Below, in pieces: positions 51,625 to 59,763 of a stretch of DNA of 60,721 nt. Position 1 is the stretch's first letter, and every line of letters starts with the position of its first letter. The notes beneath the pieces were generated by a model. That model did no database searches. It was not told the DNA's origin and worked only from the letters and a program-made list of their open reading frames with translations. This DNA is from DASUGC01 sp035606665. Lineage in GTDB: Bacteria; Acidobacteriota; Vicinamibacteria; Vicinamibacterales; SCN-69-37. The position numbers and the translations under genes are program-made. The DNA lies in assembly GCA_035606665.1 (NCBI GenBank), contig DATNEY010000037.1, positions 1-60,721 of the forward strand, given 5' to 3'.

Positions 51625-51896
51625 GCCGAGGAAACCCCGTCCTGATTTACCGGTCCACCTGCCAAAAGTGCCGGGCCCTCTCGAAGCTCGTCGTGCTCTT
51701 CACGTTAGGATGGGTGCGCCGTGTCCCGCTCTCCTCTGTTGAGGCTGGCGCGCTCTACGAAGCGCATTCCGTCCGGCCAGGCAAGCTTGCAATCGTCGGA
51801 TACGGAAGGGTTTTCATCGGTCGAGACGTCTTCAGAGGACTGGCGGAGCTTGCCAGGGACGCCCTTCGTTCCCGCCTTTCAAAGTCCGGGACTTGA
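51621..51896 (+). CDS. DCC-like (DUF393) thiol-disulfide protein
   Basis: 91 residues from the ATG overlapping the previous stop. NPVLIYRSTCQKCRALSKLV has the thioredoxin-like N-terminal CxxC (Cys14, Cys17), and KLAIVGYGRVFIGRDVFRGL matches the second half of DCC-family proteins, though without the usual D-G-x-C. The fold is small and membrane-free. It probably serves the products of the same cassette. Confidence 0.65.
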   Translation: MSRGNPVLIYRSTCQKCRALSKLVVLFTLGWVRRVPLSSVEAGALYEAHSVRPGKLAIVGYGRVFIGRDVFRGLAELARDALRSRLSKSGT

Positions 51897-51939
51897 CGCC
51901 TCCGTTTCCAGGGGCCAAAGCTCCAGTTAGAATCCGAGC

Positions 51940-52191
51940 ATGGGCCACGACAGCATCGAAGCCATCGGCAACTTCCTGAACCGAGTCGACGCCGAGCTCG
52001 CCCGCGGGGCGCTCGATGCCGAGGGGATCGAGGCGACCGTGTCGGCCGATGATGCCGCGGGCACCAGACCGCACCTCTGGATGGGCGGTGTCAGATTGCT
52101 CGTGCGCGCCGGGGACGTCGAGCGCGCGCGGCAAATCCTGCAGACGGCAGAGGCCGTCGATACTAAGAACGACACTAAGAACGACCAGTGA
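51940..52191 (+). CDS. DUF2007-like small protein
   Basis: 83 residues. AIGNFLNRVDAELARGALDA, EGIEATVSADDAAG and VRLLVRAGDVERARQIL give the two alpha/beta units of DUF2007 (putative signal transducing protein), with the conserved (A/V)-x-L-x-x-x-G-I-x-(A/V) pattern. The C-terminal tail is Lys/Asp-rich. The role is unknown. Confidence 0.75.
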   Translation: MGHDSIEAIGNFLNRVDAELARGALDAEGIEATVSADDAAGTRPHLWMGGVRLLVRAGDVERARQILQTAEAVDTKNDTKNDQ

Positions 52192-52397
52192 ACGCCCGGC
52201 GCCCGACGTCCCTGTCGGGATCTTGCTCTCGTCCCTTTCTGGGCCATCGACCCCTCGACCGCCAGGTCATTGGCCCAGAAACGCACGAAACAGAATCGCA
52301 CGGGGGAAATGGCCGGCGCGGCCGCCGTTGCGGATGATCACGTGAGCCGATCGGATCACCGACCTGCGGCGACAGCGTGCGGAACGCCGCAGCCGGT
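52192..52397. other. Short intergenic stretch, convergent genes
   Basis: About 200 bases between two convergent genes. No gene or clear terminator stem is seen. Confidence 0.4.
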
Positions 52398-53357
52398 CTA
52401 GCGCCGCCCGGCGAAGACGGCGAGTGAACTTCCGACGGCACGGCCCGCAGGATTATCCGAAGAAGTATTGATGAGCGACGTCGCTCCGCTAACCGGGTCG
52501 GTCATGGCGAGCGACGAAGAGCCGCCCCCGTCGAGGTTCAACGCATCTGTGACGCCATAGTCGGCCACGAGCAGCGCGGCCACCTCACCCACCGCCATGC
52601 CGAGACTGCCGCCGCGCGCGTCGACGACGAACAAAGTCAGCGTGCGGCGATCGCGTGAGAGACCAATCGCCGTCCGTGCGGTCACGACGGCGTACCAGGA
52701 ATTCGCATTCGAGTAACTACGCGGGCCGCCGGGAGTGAGCACACCCGCCGGATGCGCGGCATCGCGGTACTCCGGAATCGTGACCTGGCCGTTCGTCACA
52801 ACCTGCGCCGAACCAGCCAACGCCGTCCACAACTCCACGCGCTCTCGCACGCGGTGGCCGTCCGTCGATGACGGCTCGCGGTGGACGATCGACGCCCGGT
52901 TATGTGAATCGATGTTCAGCGCCGGCGCATCGGCGACAATGGCGTAGCTCTGCTCCGCTGTCTCGAACGCGGAAAAGACCCGCCCGCCTGACGCCGCCAG
53001 GCCAATCACCCAGACATCGCTATCGGTCGTCGGAAACGGCAGAAAGAAATGACCGTTGATGGCGATCTGTGCCTTCGACCGCCGCAGAAAATCGGTGGTC
53101 GTCTCGCGCCGTACTTCCCGTGTGCCGGTTGGTGCCGAGAGCTCGAAGCGAAGTCCCGGGGCAGTCAGATCGATCTGAACGATGCGGATGTGCATCGCCC
53201 GAGGCGCGGTTTCTGTTCGATCGATGAATGTCACGCCCGCGAAAGGCTGGGTGATCCGGGTCTGAGCGACCGGCGTCGCGCCAGGTGCAGCGCCTGCGGC
53301 CGCAAGGGCAACCGCGACAATCACCGCGACGATTAGGGCGGCCCGGATCAAACGCAT
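52398..53357 (-). CDS. Phosphodiester glycosidase (NAGPA/DUF2233-like) secreted protein
   Basis: 319 residues from the ATG at 53357; an in-frame TTG two codons earlier is less likely. A signal peptide (AALIVAVIVAVALAAAGAAPG) is followed by the NAGPA domain: TTTDFLRRSKAQIAINGHFF with the asparagine of the active-site loop, and DALNLDGGGSSSLAMTD, the hallmark D-G-G-G-S-(S/T) motif near the end. The family cleaves N-acetylglucosamine-phosphodiester links in several settings, including exopolysaccharide. The specific substrate here is not known. Confidence 0.85.
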   Translation of the reverse strand: MRLIRAALIVAVIVAVALAAAGAAPGATPVAQTRITQPFAGVTFIDRTETAPRAMHIRIVQIDLTAPGLRFELSAPTGTREVRRETTTDFLRRSKAQIAINGHFFLPFPTTDSDVWVIGLAASGGRVFSAFETAEQSYAIVADAPALNIDSHNRASIVHREPSSTDGHRVRERVELWTALAGSAQVVTNGQVTIPEYRDAAHPAGVLTPGGPRSYSNANSWYAVVTARTAIGLSRDRRTLTLFVVDARGGSLGMAVGEVAALLVADYGVTDALNLDGGGSSSLAMTDPVSGATSLINTSSDNPAGRAVGSSLAVFAGRR

Positions 53358-53382
53358 GCCCAATGTTCACCTAGAATGCGCC

Positions 53383-53919
53383 ATGGGCCGAACTGGAGTA
53401 CTGTCGTCAGCCGTCCTGGCGTGTCTGTGGTTCTGCCCGCCGGCCGCAGCTCAGACACCGCCACAAACACCAGCACAAACGTTCGCGGCGTTGCAGCAGG
53501 TGCTGAAGCCAAGACAGCGCGTGATCGTCATCGACAATGCCGGTAAGAAACTATCCGGTCGCGTCGCTTCCATCGCCGGCCAACTGCAGCTGGACTTCGG
53601 CCGGAAGCAACAGAAGACTTATTCCGAGGATGGAGTCCGGAAGATCGAGAACGACGACACGAACTGGGATGGGTTCTTCATCGGCTACGGCGCAGGGATG
53701 GCGCTCGGTGCCGCAATTGTGAGGCACGAGAGCCCGCACAGTGAGGGCGAAGAACTCGTTCTCGGGATCCTGGTCATGATCGCGGGCGGCCCCATCGGCG
53801 AATGGCTCGATGGGCACAGGCACCGGGTGCTGTTCGTCTCGCCGAAGCGGACGACGACCTCGCTGATCCCGATCCTCGGACGATACCGCGCTGGGCTCGC
53901 ACTCAAGGTTCGCTTCTAG
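53383..53919 (+). CDS. Small putative secreted/membrane protein
   Basis: 178 residues from the ATG at 53383. A signal peptide (GVLSSAVLACLWFCPPAAAQ) precedes an LSm-like strand pair (QRVIVIDNAGKKLSGRVASI, QLQLDFGRKQQKTY) and a C-terminal hydrophobic segment (GYGAGMALGAAIV; LVLGILVMIAGGPIGEWLDG). This arrangement is common in acidobacterial proteins of unknown function. Its start lies only 25 bases from the divergent gene's start. Confidence 0.65.
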   Translation: MGRTGVLSSAVLACLWFCPPAAAQTPPQTPAQTFAALQQVLKPRQRVIVIDNAGKKLSGRVASIAGQLQLDFGRKQQKTYSEDGVRKIENDDTNWDGFFIGYGAGMALGAAIVRHESPHSEGEELVLGILVMIAGGPIGEWLDGHRHRVLFVSPKRTTTSLIPILGRYRAGLALKVRF

Positions 53920-54045
53920 AAAGTCCACTGCTGACGGTTCAAGGCGCGGGGCGCAGGGCGCCCCGAGGCATCCGGTAACACAAGGCTTCGCCGCCGACTT
54001 AGTGGAACGCTCGCGTAAGCTTCCCCGATCGATAGACAGGCTTAA

Positions 54046-54663
54046 GTAGACTGCTCCGAAGAAGAGGTCAATATTTACGACGACTACTTCACCAGCGGAA
54101 TCCATGCATATGGATCAATCGGCTTTAGTCACGGCGTCGAAGTGGTGGGATCGGGAGGTTCCGAGTACTACGAGTACGAGACAGAGATGAAGATGGACTT
54201 CATTGTAGACGAGGAAAACGATGTTGTGACGGTAGACCCGGAATGAATCGAAGAAAGAACCCAGTGTCCGGAGTGCTGGATCGTCGCAAACTCCTGGTGG
54301 ATCTTCTCCGATGTCGGCTACGGGGCAAGCGACGAGTATAAGAGTAGCGGTATTCCCTGCGACCAGTGGGATGACATCAAGGGGTACATTAACCATGAGG
54401 CGCATGCCGCTGTGTGGAACGTCTATTCGGCAATGGTCGCCGCAGCGTCGGCTGCCATCGCCTGCACCGGCACAGCTCCAACTGTAATAGGGTTCGCCAT
54501 CTGCGTGGCTGCCACCACCGCCGCAGAGATGCTTCTTGCGGAACGCGTTCTGGCGGGGATTTACGTGGCCGAGTATGTTCTAGACTGTTATCTGGATATC
54601 TATGCGCCCGAACCGACAGGATCAACGACCGGACCGAGGCAAGGTAGCTTCCGGGCCTCATAG
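54046..54663 (+). pseudogene. Decayed gene with internal stop and missing 5' end
   Basis: One frame continues from 54046 to 54663 with protein-like composition on both sides of a TGA at 54244: EEEVNIYDDYFTSGIHAYGS and YETEMKMDFIVDEENDVV before it, IEERTQCPECWIVANSWWIF, CDQWDDIKGYINHEAHAAV and a hydrophobic AMVAAASAAIACTGTAPTV after it. No start codon with a ribosome-binding site is visible before 54046, where two stops lie. It is most likely a degraded secreted/toxin-type gene end; alternatively the TGA is a sequencing error in a shorter gene. Confidence 0.65.
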
Positions 54664-54688
54664 GTTTACCGAGAACGGGACGGGACTC

Positions 54689-55045
54689 ATGGAACCACGG
54701 CGAAGATTCTCGCTGCAACTGCTGATCAAGAGGCTGCTGATCGCTTTGGCGGGACTGGCGGCAGGGAGTGTGGCACTCATTAACTTACCGAGCCCCTGGG
54801 GACGTGCGCTGTGGGGTCTCTCTTTGTTTGCCACAGCACCGATAGTCCTGTTGGACAAGGCGACGGCCATGAGAATGAGGTGGCAGCTCGGACTTGCAGC
54901 GGCAGGTGTTGGTCTCGGCGCCTTTCTGTACGAGACAAATGGGTTTTCACCGACCGAGGCCGGTGTCATGGTCGCCTATTTCTGCGCGCTTTGGCTGTGG
55001 ACGTTTCTGCAGGCTCGCGCGACTCGCGCCAGCGTTAGTCGGTAG
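54689..55045 (+). CDS. Small multi-pass membrane protein
   Basis: 118 residues from the ATG at 54689, inside a longer open frame whose N-terminus is Arg-rich. It has about four membrane helices (LLIALAGLAAGSVALINL, LWGLSLFATAPIVLL, QLGLAAAGVGLGAFL, GVMVAYFCALWLWTFL) with basic termini. No family is recognised. Confidence 0.6.
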   Translation: MEPRRRFSLQLLIKRLLIALAGLAAGSVALINLPSPWGRALWGLSLFATAPIVLLDKATAMRMRWQLGLAAAGVGLGAFLYETNGFSPTEAGVMVAYFCALWLWTFLQARATRASVSR

Positions 55046-55101
55046 CACTCTGTCAGGCGCGCGTCTGCGGGTGCCCTTCTCGCATGCCAAAGTGTGCTCG
55101 G

Positions 55102-55117
55102 CATGGAGGCCGGGCTC
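55102..55117 (+). repeat. Dispersed hairpin repeat, partial copy 4
   Basis: CATGGAGGCCGGGCTC matches the 5' core of the repeats at 3163, 3251 and 18083, but the second stem arm is missing. It is a truncated copy in the short spacer before the GNAT gene end. Confidence 0.45.
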
Positions 55118-55149
55118 CCGCGTTGCGTTCGCGAGCTGACCTTCTTCTG

Positions 55150-56079
55150 CTATCCGTCGCGATCAGGAGCTGGACGGCGCATCGCCAGCACGAACGACGC
55201 CATGTCCCGGAATCCCAGGGAGTCGTACAGCGCGCCCGCCGGGCGATTCGATTCAGCAACAAGGAGAGTAAGGGTAGACGCTCCGGTGCCCGCGGCGGTT
55301 CCGGCGCACGCGCTCAGGAGCTCGCGAGCGATGCCGCGGCCGCGTGCTTCGGGATCGACGGCAATCTGCGCCAGGTGGACGGTACGCGGTCCGAGCTCCG
55401 TGAGGACGGCCGCGCCGCCGAGATCGCCATGATTGCCGTCCACGATCGTCGACAGATCGCGTCGAAAGACGCCGCAGTCCGACTGCGCGAGCAACTGACC
55501 AGCGTACACACGCCACTCGTCGAGCGTGCCTCCAGTGGCAAACGGCCGCAAATCTTCGGAATCGAGATACGCGCGCTGAAGCAGCGACGGCAGCCTCCGG
55601 TCGTCTTCGTCGCGCCAGGACCGGACGCGGCCATCGGCCGGTGCAGTTGCGTGCAGCGCCAGAGATCGGTACCGGTACGTCTCGACGTCGAAGGCACGAG
55701 AGCCAAGGCACCGGGCCAGGCCGGGGGCACTGCGTACGAAGAACGTGCAGCCTGTCGCTTTCTGAGCGGCCTTCGACCCGAGGATGGCGCCGACAAGCGC
55801 CTGCGTCACATCCGGCCGGGCGGCGACGAGAATCGCAACCTGGGCGATACCCTGATGCACGAGAAAGCACGTCCATCCGAGCACGAGACCCGCGTCGTCT
55901 CGCACGATGAAACCGTGGAGTACGCCGGCCTTGCGCGCCGGCGCGAGCACGGCCCAGGACGCACGGACGTCCCAGCCGAGGTCGTCGAGCCAGCCACGCG
56001 ACTCCGTAGCGATGAGTTGATCGATGAGAGCGTCAGGCGCGGTGCGCCAGTCTCCGCACCGCACGGCAGTAGCCAGCAT
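55150..56079 (-). CDS. GNAT-family N-acetyltransferase, coupled to csrA
   Basis: 309 residues. The C-terminal ~150 residues hold the GNAT core: VHLAQIAVDPEARGRGIARE is the acetyl-CoA-binding loop (R/Q-x-x-G-x-G/A variant), and AGALYDSLGFRDMASFV the final strand/helix. The N-terminal half (residues ~1-150) looks like a second, diverged GNAT-like unit. The ATG overlaps the csrA stop (TGATG), so it is the last gene of the flagellar operon. It may acetylate a flagellar or metabolic target; it is longer than and unlike PseH. Confidence 0.75.
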   Translation of the reverse strand: MLATAVRCGDWRTAPDALIDQLIATESRGWLDDLGWDVRASWAVLAPARKAGVLHGFIVRDDAGLVLGWTCFLVHQGIAQVAILVAARPDVTQALVGAILGSKAAQKATGCTFFVRSAPGLARCLGSRAFDVETYRYRSLALHATAPADGRVRSWRDEDDRRLPSLLQRAYLDSEDLRPFATGGTLDEWRVYAGQLLAQSDCGVFRRDLSTIVDGNHGDLGGAAVLTELGPRTVHLAQIAVDPEARGRGIARELLSACAGTAAGTGASTLTLLVAESNRPAGALYDSLGFRDMASFVLAMRRPAPDRDG

Positions 56080-56330
56080 CAGCCCTTGTTGTCGGTCGCT
56101 ACCGCGTTTGCCCGCAGTCGCTGGGCGATCGAATCGAGCGTGGCCCGATCGGCCGCCGCGGATTCATTGGCGGCGCGGATCTGGTCGTAGACCTCGCGGC
56201 GATGCACCGGGACCGTCGGTGCCGCGGAGATGCCGAGACGCACGCCGTCTTTGCCGATCCGGAGCACACGGATTTCGATCCCGTCGCCGATCACGATTGC
56301 TTCGTCGAGCTTCCGCGTGATGACCAGCAT
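56079..56330 (-). CDS. csrA: Carbon storage regulator CsrA
   Basis: 83 residues from the ATG at 56330. MLVITRKLDEAIVIGDGIEI and RVLRIGKDGVRLGISAAP are the classic CsrA beta-strands for RNA GGA binding, followed by VPVHRREVYDQI. The C-terminal ~25 residues extend beyond the usual ~60-residue core. It is two bases after fliW. In this partner-switch, FliW bound to flagellin releases CsrA, which then represses flagellin mRNA; the flagellin leader at 45000-45079 has the GGA-containing site (GGAGGA) it would bind. Confidence 0.96.
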   Translation of the reverse strand: MLVITRKLDEAIVIGDGIEIRVLRIGKDGVRLGISAAPTVPVHRREVYDQIRAANESAAADRATLDSIAQRLRANAVATDNKG

Positions 56331-56332
56331 GA

Positions 56333-56722
56333 TCAGGCCCCCAGCGGATGCGCGATCGAATAGGGACTGTCGGCCGAGACGACCTGCACGCCCTGCATCG
56401 TCTCCGGGTTGATCACGAGCGGCGCCCGCAGATTCAACGTCGCGCCATCGTCGGTGGGCGTGACAAGCGCCAGCCACAGGAGCCGGCTCTCGGACGCCAC
56501 GTTCAACCGCGCGCGATCGGCGACCTCCAGGGAACAGGTGTAATCCGAAATGACCCGGCGCGGATCGAGCACGAGGAACGACGGCGCGGCCGGCTCCACG
56601 CCGTGCAGGCACGCAAAGGGCTCGAGTGACGGCGACGCGACGACGACGAACTGACGGCTCTTTTCGAAGCCCGGCAGCCCCTCGGCGAATGTGATTACTC
56701 CATCGGGGATTCGGGTACTCAT
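56333..56722 (-). CDS. fliW: Flagellar assembly factor FliW
   Basis: 129 residues. ITFAEGLPGFEKSRQFVVV is the conserved start of FliW, with FLVLDPRRVISDYTCSLEVA and LNLRAPLVINPETMQGVQVV following. FliW binds CsrA and flagellin in competition, timing flagellin synthesis. The ATG overlaps the flgL stop and csrA starts two bases after its stop, as expected for the pair. Confidence 0.95.
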   Translation of the reverse strand: MSTRIPDGVITFAEGLPGFEKSRQFVVVASPSLEPFACLHGVEPAAPSFLVLDPRRVISDYTCSLEVADRARLNVASESRLLWLALVTPTDDGATLNLRAPLVINPETMQGVQVVSADSPYSIAHPLGA

Positions 56723-57612
56723 CTCAGATAATCCAGCAACGATTGCCGCTCGGCCTGGCTCACGGCCGACAGCGCGGCGCGGTAGGCGGTGTCCGCCCGG
56801 TTCATGCGCGCGATGGCTTCCGCCATGTTCGCGTCTTCGACTTTCGATCGACGGGTCTCGGCGGCGAGCTTCAGGCCGCTCAATCTCGACGCGGCGTCGG
56901 CGATGCCGACCTCGTCGGCGCCGACGCGGCTTTGCGCCTGCGTCGCGCGATCGAACGTGCGCTGCAGGTCGGCAATTCCTGTCGCCATGGCCGCCTGATT
57001 GTTTGTGGTCACGGCGGTGATCAAGCCCTCGAGCACGTTCAGGACGTTGTCGGGGTCGCTTCCCTGGAAGATCGAGGAACCATCAGTCGCAATCGCGACG
57101 CGGTGTCCCTGCTCCACTTCCACCTGCACCTGGGCGTTGTCGCCCTGATAGGTCCAGACGCCGGTGACGGGATCCTGCACGTACGGTGTCTGATCGACGC
57201 GTGTACCGCCAAAGAGCGCGGTACCGTCGAAGCGCGTGTTGATGTCGCGCGCCAGCGCATCGCGCAGGCCCCCGAGAGTCGCGGCCGCGGCGAGCCGCGA
57301 CGCCGGATCCGAGGTCGTGCCGCGAGCGCCGGTCGTTGCGGCAATTGCGCTCGTGAGCTTGTCGATGATGTCGGTAAGTGTGCCGTCGGCCGCGGCGAGG
57401 CGTGACGCCGCTGAGTCGACCGAGCGCGTATACGAATCGATCGCGCCGATCGACGTGTGCTCGCCGACAGCCAGCCGGGTTCCGAGCGGATCGTCGCTCG
57501 GCACGCGGAGGCGCTTTCCGGACGCCACCTGGAGCTGCGCTTCGGAGAGCGACGTCGCTGCCGTTTGAATCGATGAGAGGCCGTCGCGGACGATGTCGAA
57601 GGTGACGCGCAT
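56719..57612 (-). CDS. flgL: Flagellar hook-filament junction protein FlgL
   Basis: 297 residues. The N-terminus (LSSIQTAATSLSEAQLQVAS then GKRLRVPSDDPLGTRLAVGE) is the flagellin-like D0/D1 start of FlgL. The C-terminus (AEAIARMNRADTAYRAALSA and SQAERQSLLDYLR) is the matching terminal helix. It is the second junction protein, exported with FlgK. It starts at the TGATG overlap with flgK. Confidence 0.94.
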   Translation of the reverse strand: MRVTFDIVRDGLSSIQTAATSLSEAQLQVASGKRLRVPSDDPLGTRLAVGEHTSIGAIDSYTRSVDSAASRLAAADGTLTDIIDKLTSAIAATTGARGTTSDPASRLAAAATLGGLRDALARDINTRFDGTALFGGTRVDQTPYVQDPVTGVWTYQGDNAQVQVEVEQGHRVAIATDGSSIFQGSDPDNVLNVLEGLITAVTTNNQAAMATGIADLQRTFDRATQAQSRVGADEVGIADAASRLSGLKLAAETRRSKVEDANMAEAIARMNRADTAYRAALSAVSQAERQSLLDYLR

Positions 57613-58985
57613 CAGCCCACCATCCTCATCAAGGAATCCATGACCGAGGAGATCGTGCCGAAGTAGCGTGCGTTCGCTTCGTAGGCGCGCTGGAACTTCA
57701 TCAGCATCGCGGCTTCCTCGTCCACCGACACGCCGGAGACGGAGTCACGCACACGCTGCAGCTGATCGACGACGAGCTGCCGGCTGTCGTGCGACGCCCG
57801 CGCGGTCGATACGTCCGCGCCGACGCGATAGACGAGCTCAGCCCAGAGATCGCTTGGCGTCGCGGTGCCGCCGTTCAGCACACGCGCATCGCGGAGTCCC
57901 GCGATCGCCTGCGCGGTCTGGTTGTCGCCGGCCGCGCCGGTTGATGAGGCGGCGACGAGCTTCGAATCCGCGGCCACCGTGGGATTGACGGCAATCATCG
58001 CGGCGGCACCCGCGGACGTTGCCGGAATGTTGAAGAACGTCAGGCCCTGCGCGCCGTTTGCATCGAAGCCGGCCTGATGCCGTGTGTTGACCTCCGTCGC
58101 CATCTGGTACGCGAGGTCGTCCAGGCGCGTGATGTACGACGGAATGCGCTGGTCGCGCACTTCGAGCAGGCCGCCAATGCGCCCGCCGGTGATCTCAGCC
58201 GTAATGTCCGTGCCCTGGCTCAGGATGGACGCCATGCCCGAGATACTCGACGTCGTAATGCCGAGCGGGTAGGCAGTGGAGCCCATGACGAGCGGATTGC
58301 CCTGGCCGAGCGACACGTCCACCATGCCGTCCGACCGTGACGTGACGGTGACGTTCGCGAGCTCGGCAAGCGAGCTCAGCGCCACCGCGCGTTGATCGCG
58401 CAGTGACTCGACTTCGGCGCCCGTCGCCGTGGCGATCTTGGAGTTCAGGAGACCGATCCGGCTCGAGAGCGCATTGAGCTCGTCGACACCGCTGCGGACG
58501 GCGTTGTCCGCCTCACGCCCGGCGGAGACCAGCCGGTCCGACATCTGATTGAAACTGGACGCGACGAGCTGCCCCTGCACGAGCACGCCGTCGCGCGCCT
58601 CGGAGGAAGTCGCATCGATCGCGAGCGCCGCGAAGCTGTCGAAGAACGACGTCATCGCCGCGTCCACCGACTGCCCGGGCAAGCCGAACGCGGACTCGAC
58701 GACACCGAGCGACTCGGCGATAGCCGCGTCGCGCGATGTGCCTTGTTGTTCCTGACGGAGCCGCCCTTCGACGTACTGGTCGCGCAGCGCGCGAACGCCG
58801 ATGACTTCGACGCCGCGGCCGGCATTCGACCGATCCGTCGCGGCGAGCTCCGCGAGCTCGAGGCGCCGGCGCGTGTAGCCTTCGGTGTTGAGATTGGCGA
58901 GGTTCTGCCCGGCGACGTCAAGCCCCATCCGCTGCGCGTCGAGCGAGCGGGCGGCGAGCGAGAGGCTGTCGAGCAGGCCGGACAT
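57612..58985 (-). CDS. flgK: Flagellar hook-filament junction protein FlgK
   Basis: 457 residues. GLLDSLSLAARSLDAQRMGL and VAGQNLANLNTEGYTRRRLE are the rod/hook-type N-terminal motif (A-x-N-L-A-N-x-N-T-x-G-Y), and the C-terminus SVDEEAAMLMKFQRAYEANA and YFGTISSVMDSLMRMVG the matching helix. The middle carries coiled and beta-rich domains. It is directly after the flgN-like gene. Confidence 0.95.
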   Translation of the reverse strand: MSGLLDSLSLAARSLDAQRMGLDVAGQNLANLNTEGYTRRRLELAELAATDRSNAGRGVEVIGVRALRDQYVEGRLRQEQQGTSRDAAIAESLGVVESAFGLPGQSVDAAMTSFFDSFAALAIDATSSEARDGVLVQGQLVASSFNQMSDRLVSAGREADNAVRSGVDELNALSSRIGLLNSKIATATGAEVESLRDQRAVALSSLAELANVTVTSRSDGMVDVSLGQGNPLVMGSTAYPLGITTSSISGMASILSQGTDITAEITGGRIGGLLEVRDQRIPSYITRLDDLAYQMATEVNTRHQAGFDANGAQGLTFFNIPATSAGAAAMIAVNPTVAADSKLVAASSTGAAGDNQTAQAIAGLRDARVLNGGTATPSDLWAELVYRVGADVSTARASHDSRQLVVDQLQRVRDSVSGVSVDEEAAMLMKFQRAYEANARYFGTISSVMDSLMRMVG

Positions 58986-59336
58986 CTAGATCCTCGAATG
59001 AAGGCGCGATTGGATCGCGCGGGTGTCACAGAAAGAGCCACCGCGCCCGTAGGTCCGCGATGGGTTCGTCACGACGGCGGCCAGTCCTGCGACGGACTCG
59101 CCGAGCGCGCGGCAGCGGATGAGCCCGGCGCGAACGGCGGAGACGCGGTCCGCCATCTGCCGCCGGATGTCGCCGTCGATGCCGGCGCCGCTGCGATCCG
59201 CCTGGGCGACCGCGCGCGTCGCTCGCGCGAGTTCAACTTCAAGCGCCAGGACGGTGTCGGCGTCGCCGGACTCGAGTGCACGCGCGAGCGCGTCGAGCAC
59301 CGTGAGCAGTCCGTCAAGCGCCGGTAGTGCGGTCAT
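58986..59336 (-). CDS. flgN: FlgN-like chaperone for FlgK/FlgL
   Basis: 116 residues, helical (LDGLLTVLDALARALESGDA, TVLALEVELARATRAVAQAD, MADRVSAVRAGLIRCRALGE). The place between flgM and flgK, with four-base and zero-base joins, matches flgN in other bacteria. FlgN binds FlgK and FlgL before export. Family identity is from context more than from sequence. Confidence 0.75.
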   Translation of the reverse strand: MTALPALDGLLTVLDALARALESGDADTVLALEVELARATRAVAQADRSGAGIDGDIRRQMADRVSAVRAGLIRCRALGESVAGLAAVVTNPSRTYGRGGSFCDTRAIQSRLHSRI

Positions 59337-59626
59337 TCAGCTTCCTCAACAAGGGAATCAAGCATCCGATCCGCGAGCCGATTCACATCACCGCCGAGCT
59401 TGCCGCTCTCGAGGAGCGCCAGCGCTCTAGCCACGGCCTCGGGCCGGATGTGCCGCGTCGGGGTTGCTTCCTCGATGGCCTGGCGGACGGCGTTGACGCC
59501 GAACGACAGCTCGAGCTTGTCTTCCACAGAGGCGACCGGCTGCGCGTCGCGCGGCTGGTCGTCCTTGCGGGCCTTGACGTCCTGGACGTCCTTCACTTCC
59601 CTTGCGGGATTCGATTCGACTTTCAT
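59333..59626 (-). CDS. flgM: Anti-sigma-28 factor FlgM
   Basis: 97 residues from the ATG at 59626 (GAAGGAAC upstream). The first ~50 residues are polar and disordered. The C-terminal half IRPEAVARALALLESGKLGG and DVNRLADRMLDSLVEEAE matches the FlgM sigma-binding helices (R-x-x-x-(V/I)-x-x-(A/L)-x-x-x-(I/L)-x-x-G-x-(Y/L)). It holds sigma-28 until the hook is complete, when it is exported. A sigma-28-like promoter lies upstream, so the anti-sigma is under its own target. Confidence 0.85.
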   Translation of the reverse strand: MKVESNPAREVKDVQDVKARKDDQPRDAQPVASVEDKLELSFGVNAVRQAIEEATPTRHIRPEAVARALALLESGKLGGDVNRLADRMLDSLVEEAE

Positions 59627-59707
59627 GGTTCCTTCGCTCTCTAGACCAGTGGCGGCAGCCCTGAGCCATCGCCGTTTGGTACTGGGTCGCGCGGTTCGCC
59701 AACCCGG

Positions 59708-59734
59708 TAATCGGCGCTCGAGTGGAATCCTTGA
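59708..59734 (-). promoter_or_regulatory. Sigma-28-like promoter of the flgM-flgN-flgK-flgL-fliW-csrA operon
   Basis: On the minus strand: TCAA-N15-GCCGATTA, matching the FliA consensus (TAAA-N15-GCCGATAA) in all but two or three bases with exact spacing. The -10 lies about 80 bases before the flgM ATG. Confidence 0.8.
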
Positions 59735-59763
59735 ATGTCTGAGTTTTTGGGCCGAATCCGGCC

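Noticed and set aside
54244..54246. In-frame TGA as a selenocysteine codon
   Set aside because: No selenoprotein family, no SECIS-like stem right after it that I can see, and the frame also lacks a start. Decay is simpler.
54115..54405. Minus-strand 96-residue open frame
   Set aside because: It is the antisense of the protein-like plus frame and has no ribosome-binding site.
3163..55117. Repeats at 3163, 3251, 18083 and 55102 as a CRISPR array
   Set aside because: They are far apart with no regular spacers and no cas genes are present; each forms its own hairpin.
55150..56079. GNAT gene as PseH of the sugar pathway
   Set aside because: It is much longer than PseH, lies 11 kb from the sugar operon and shows no specific PseH motif; noted only as a possibility.
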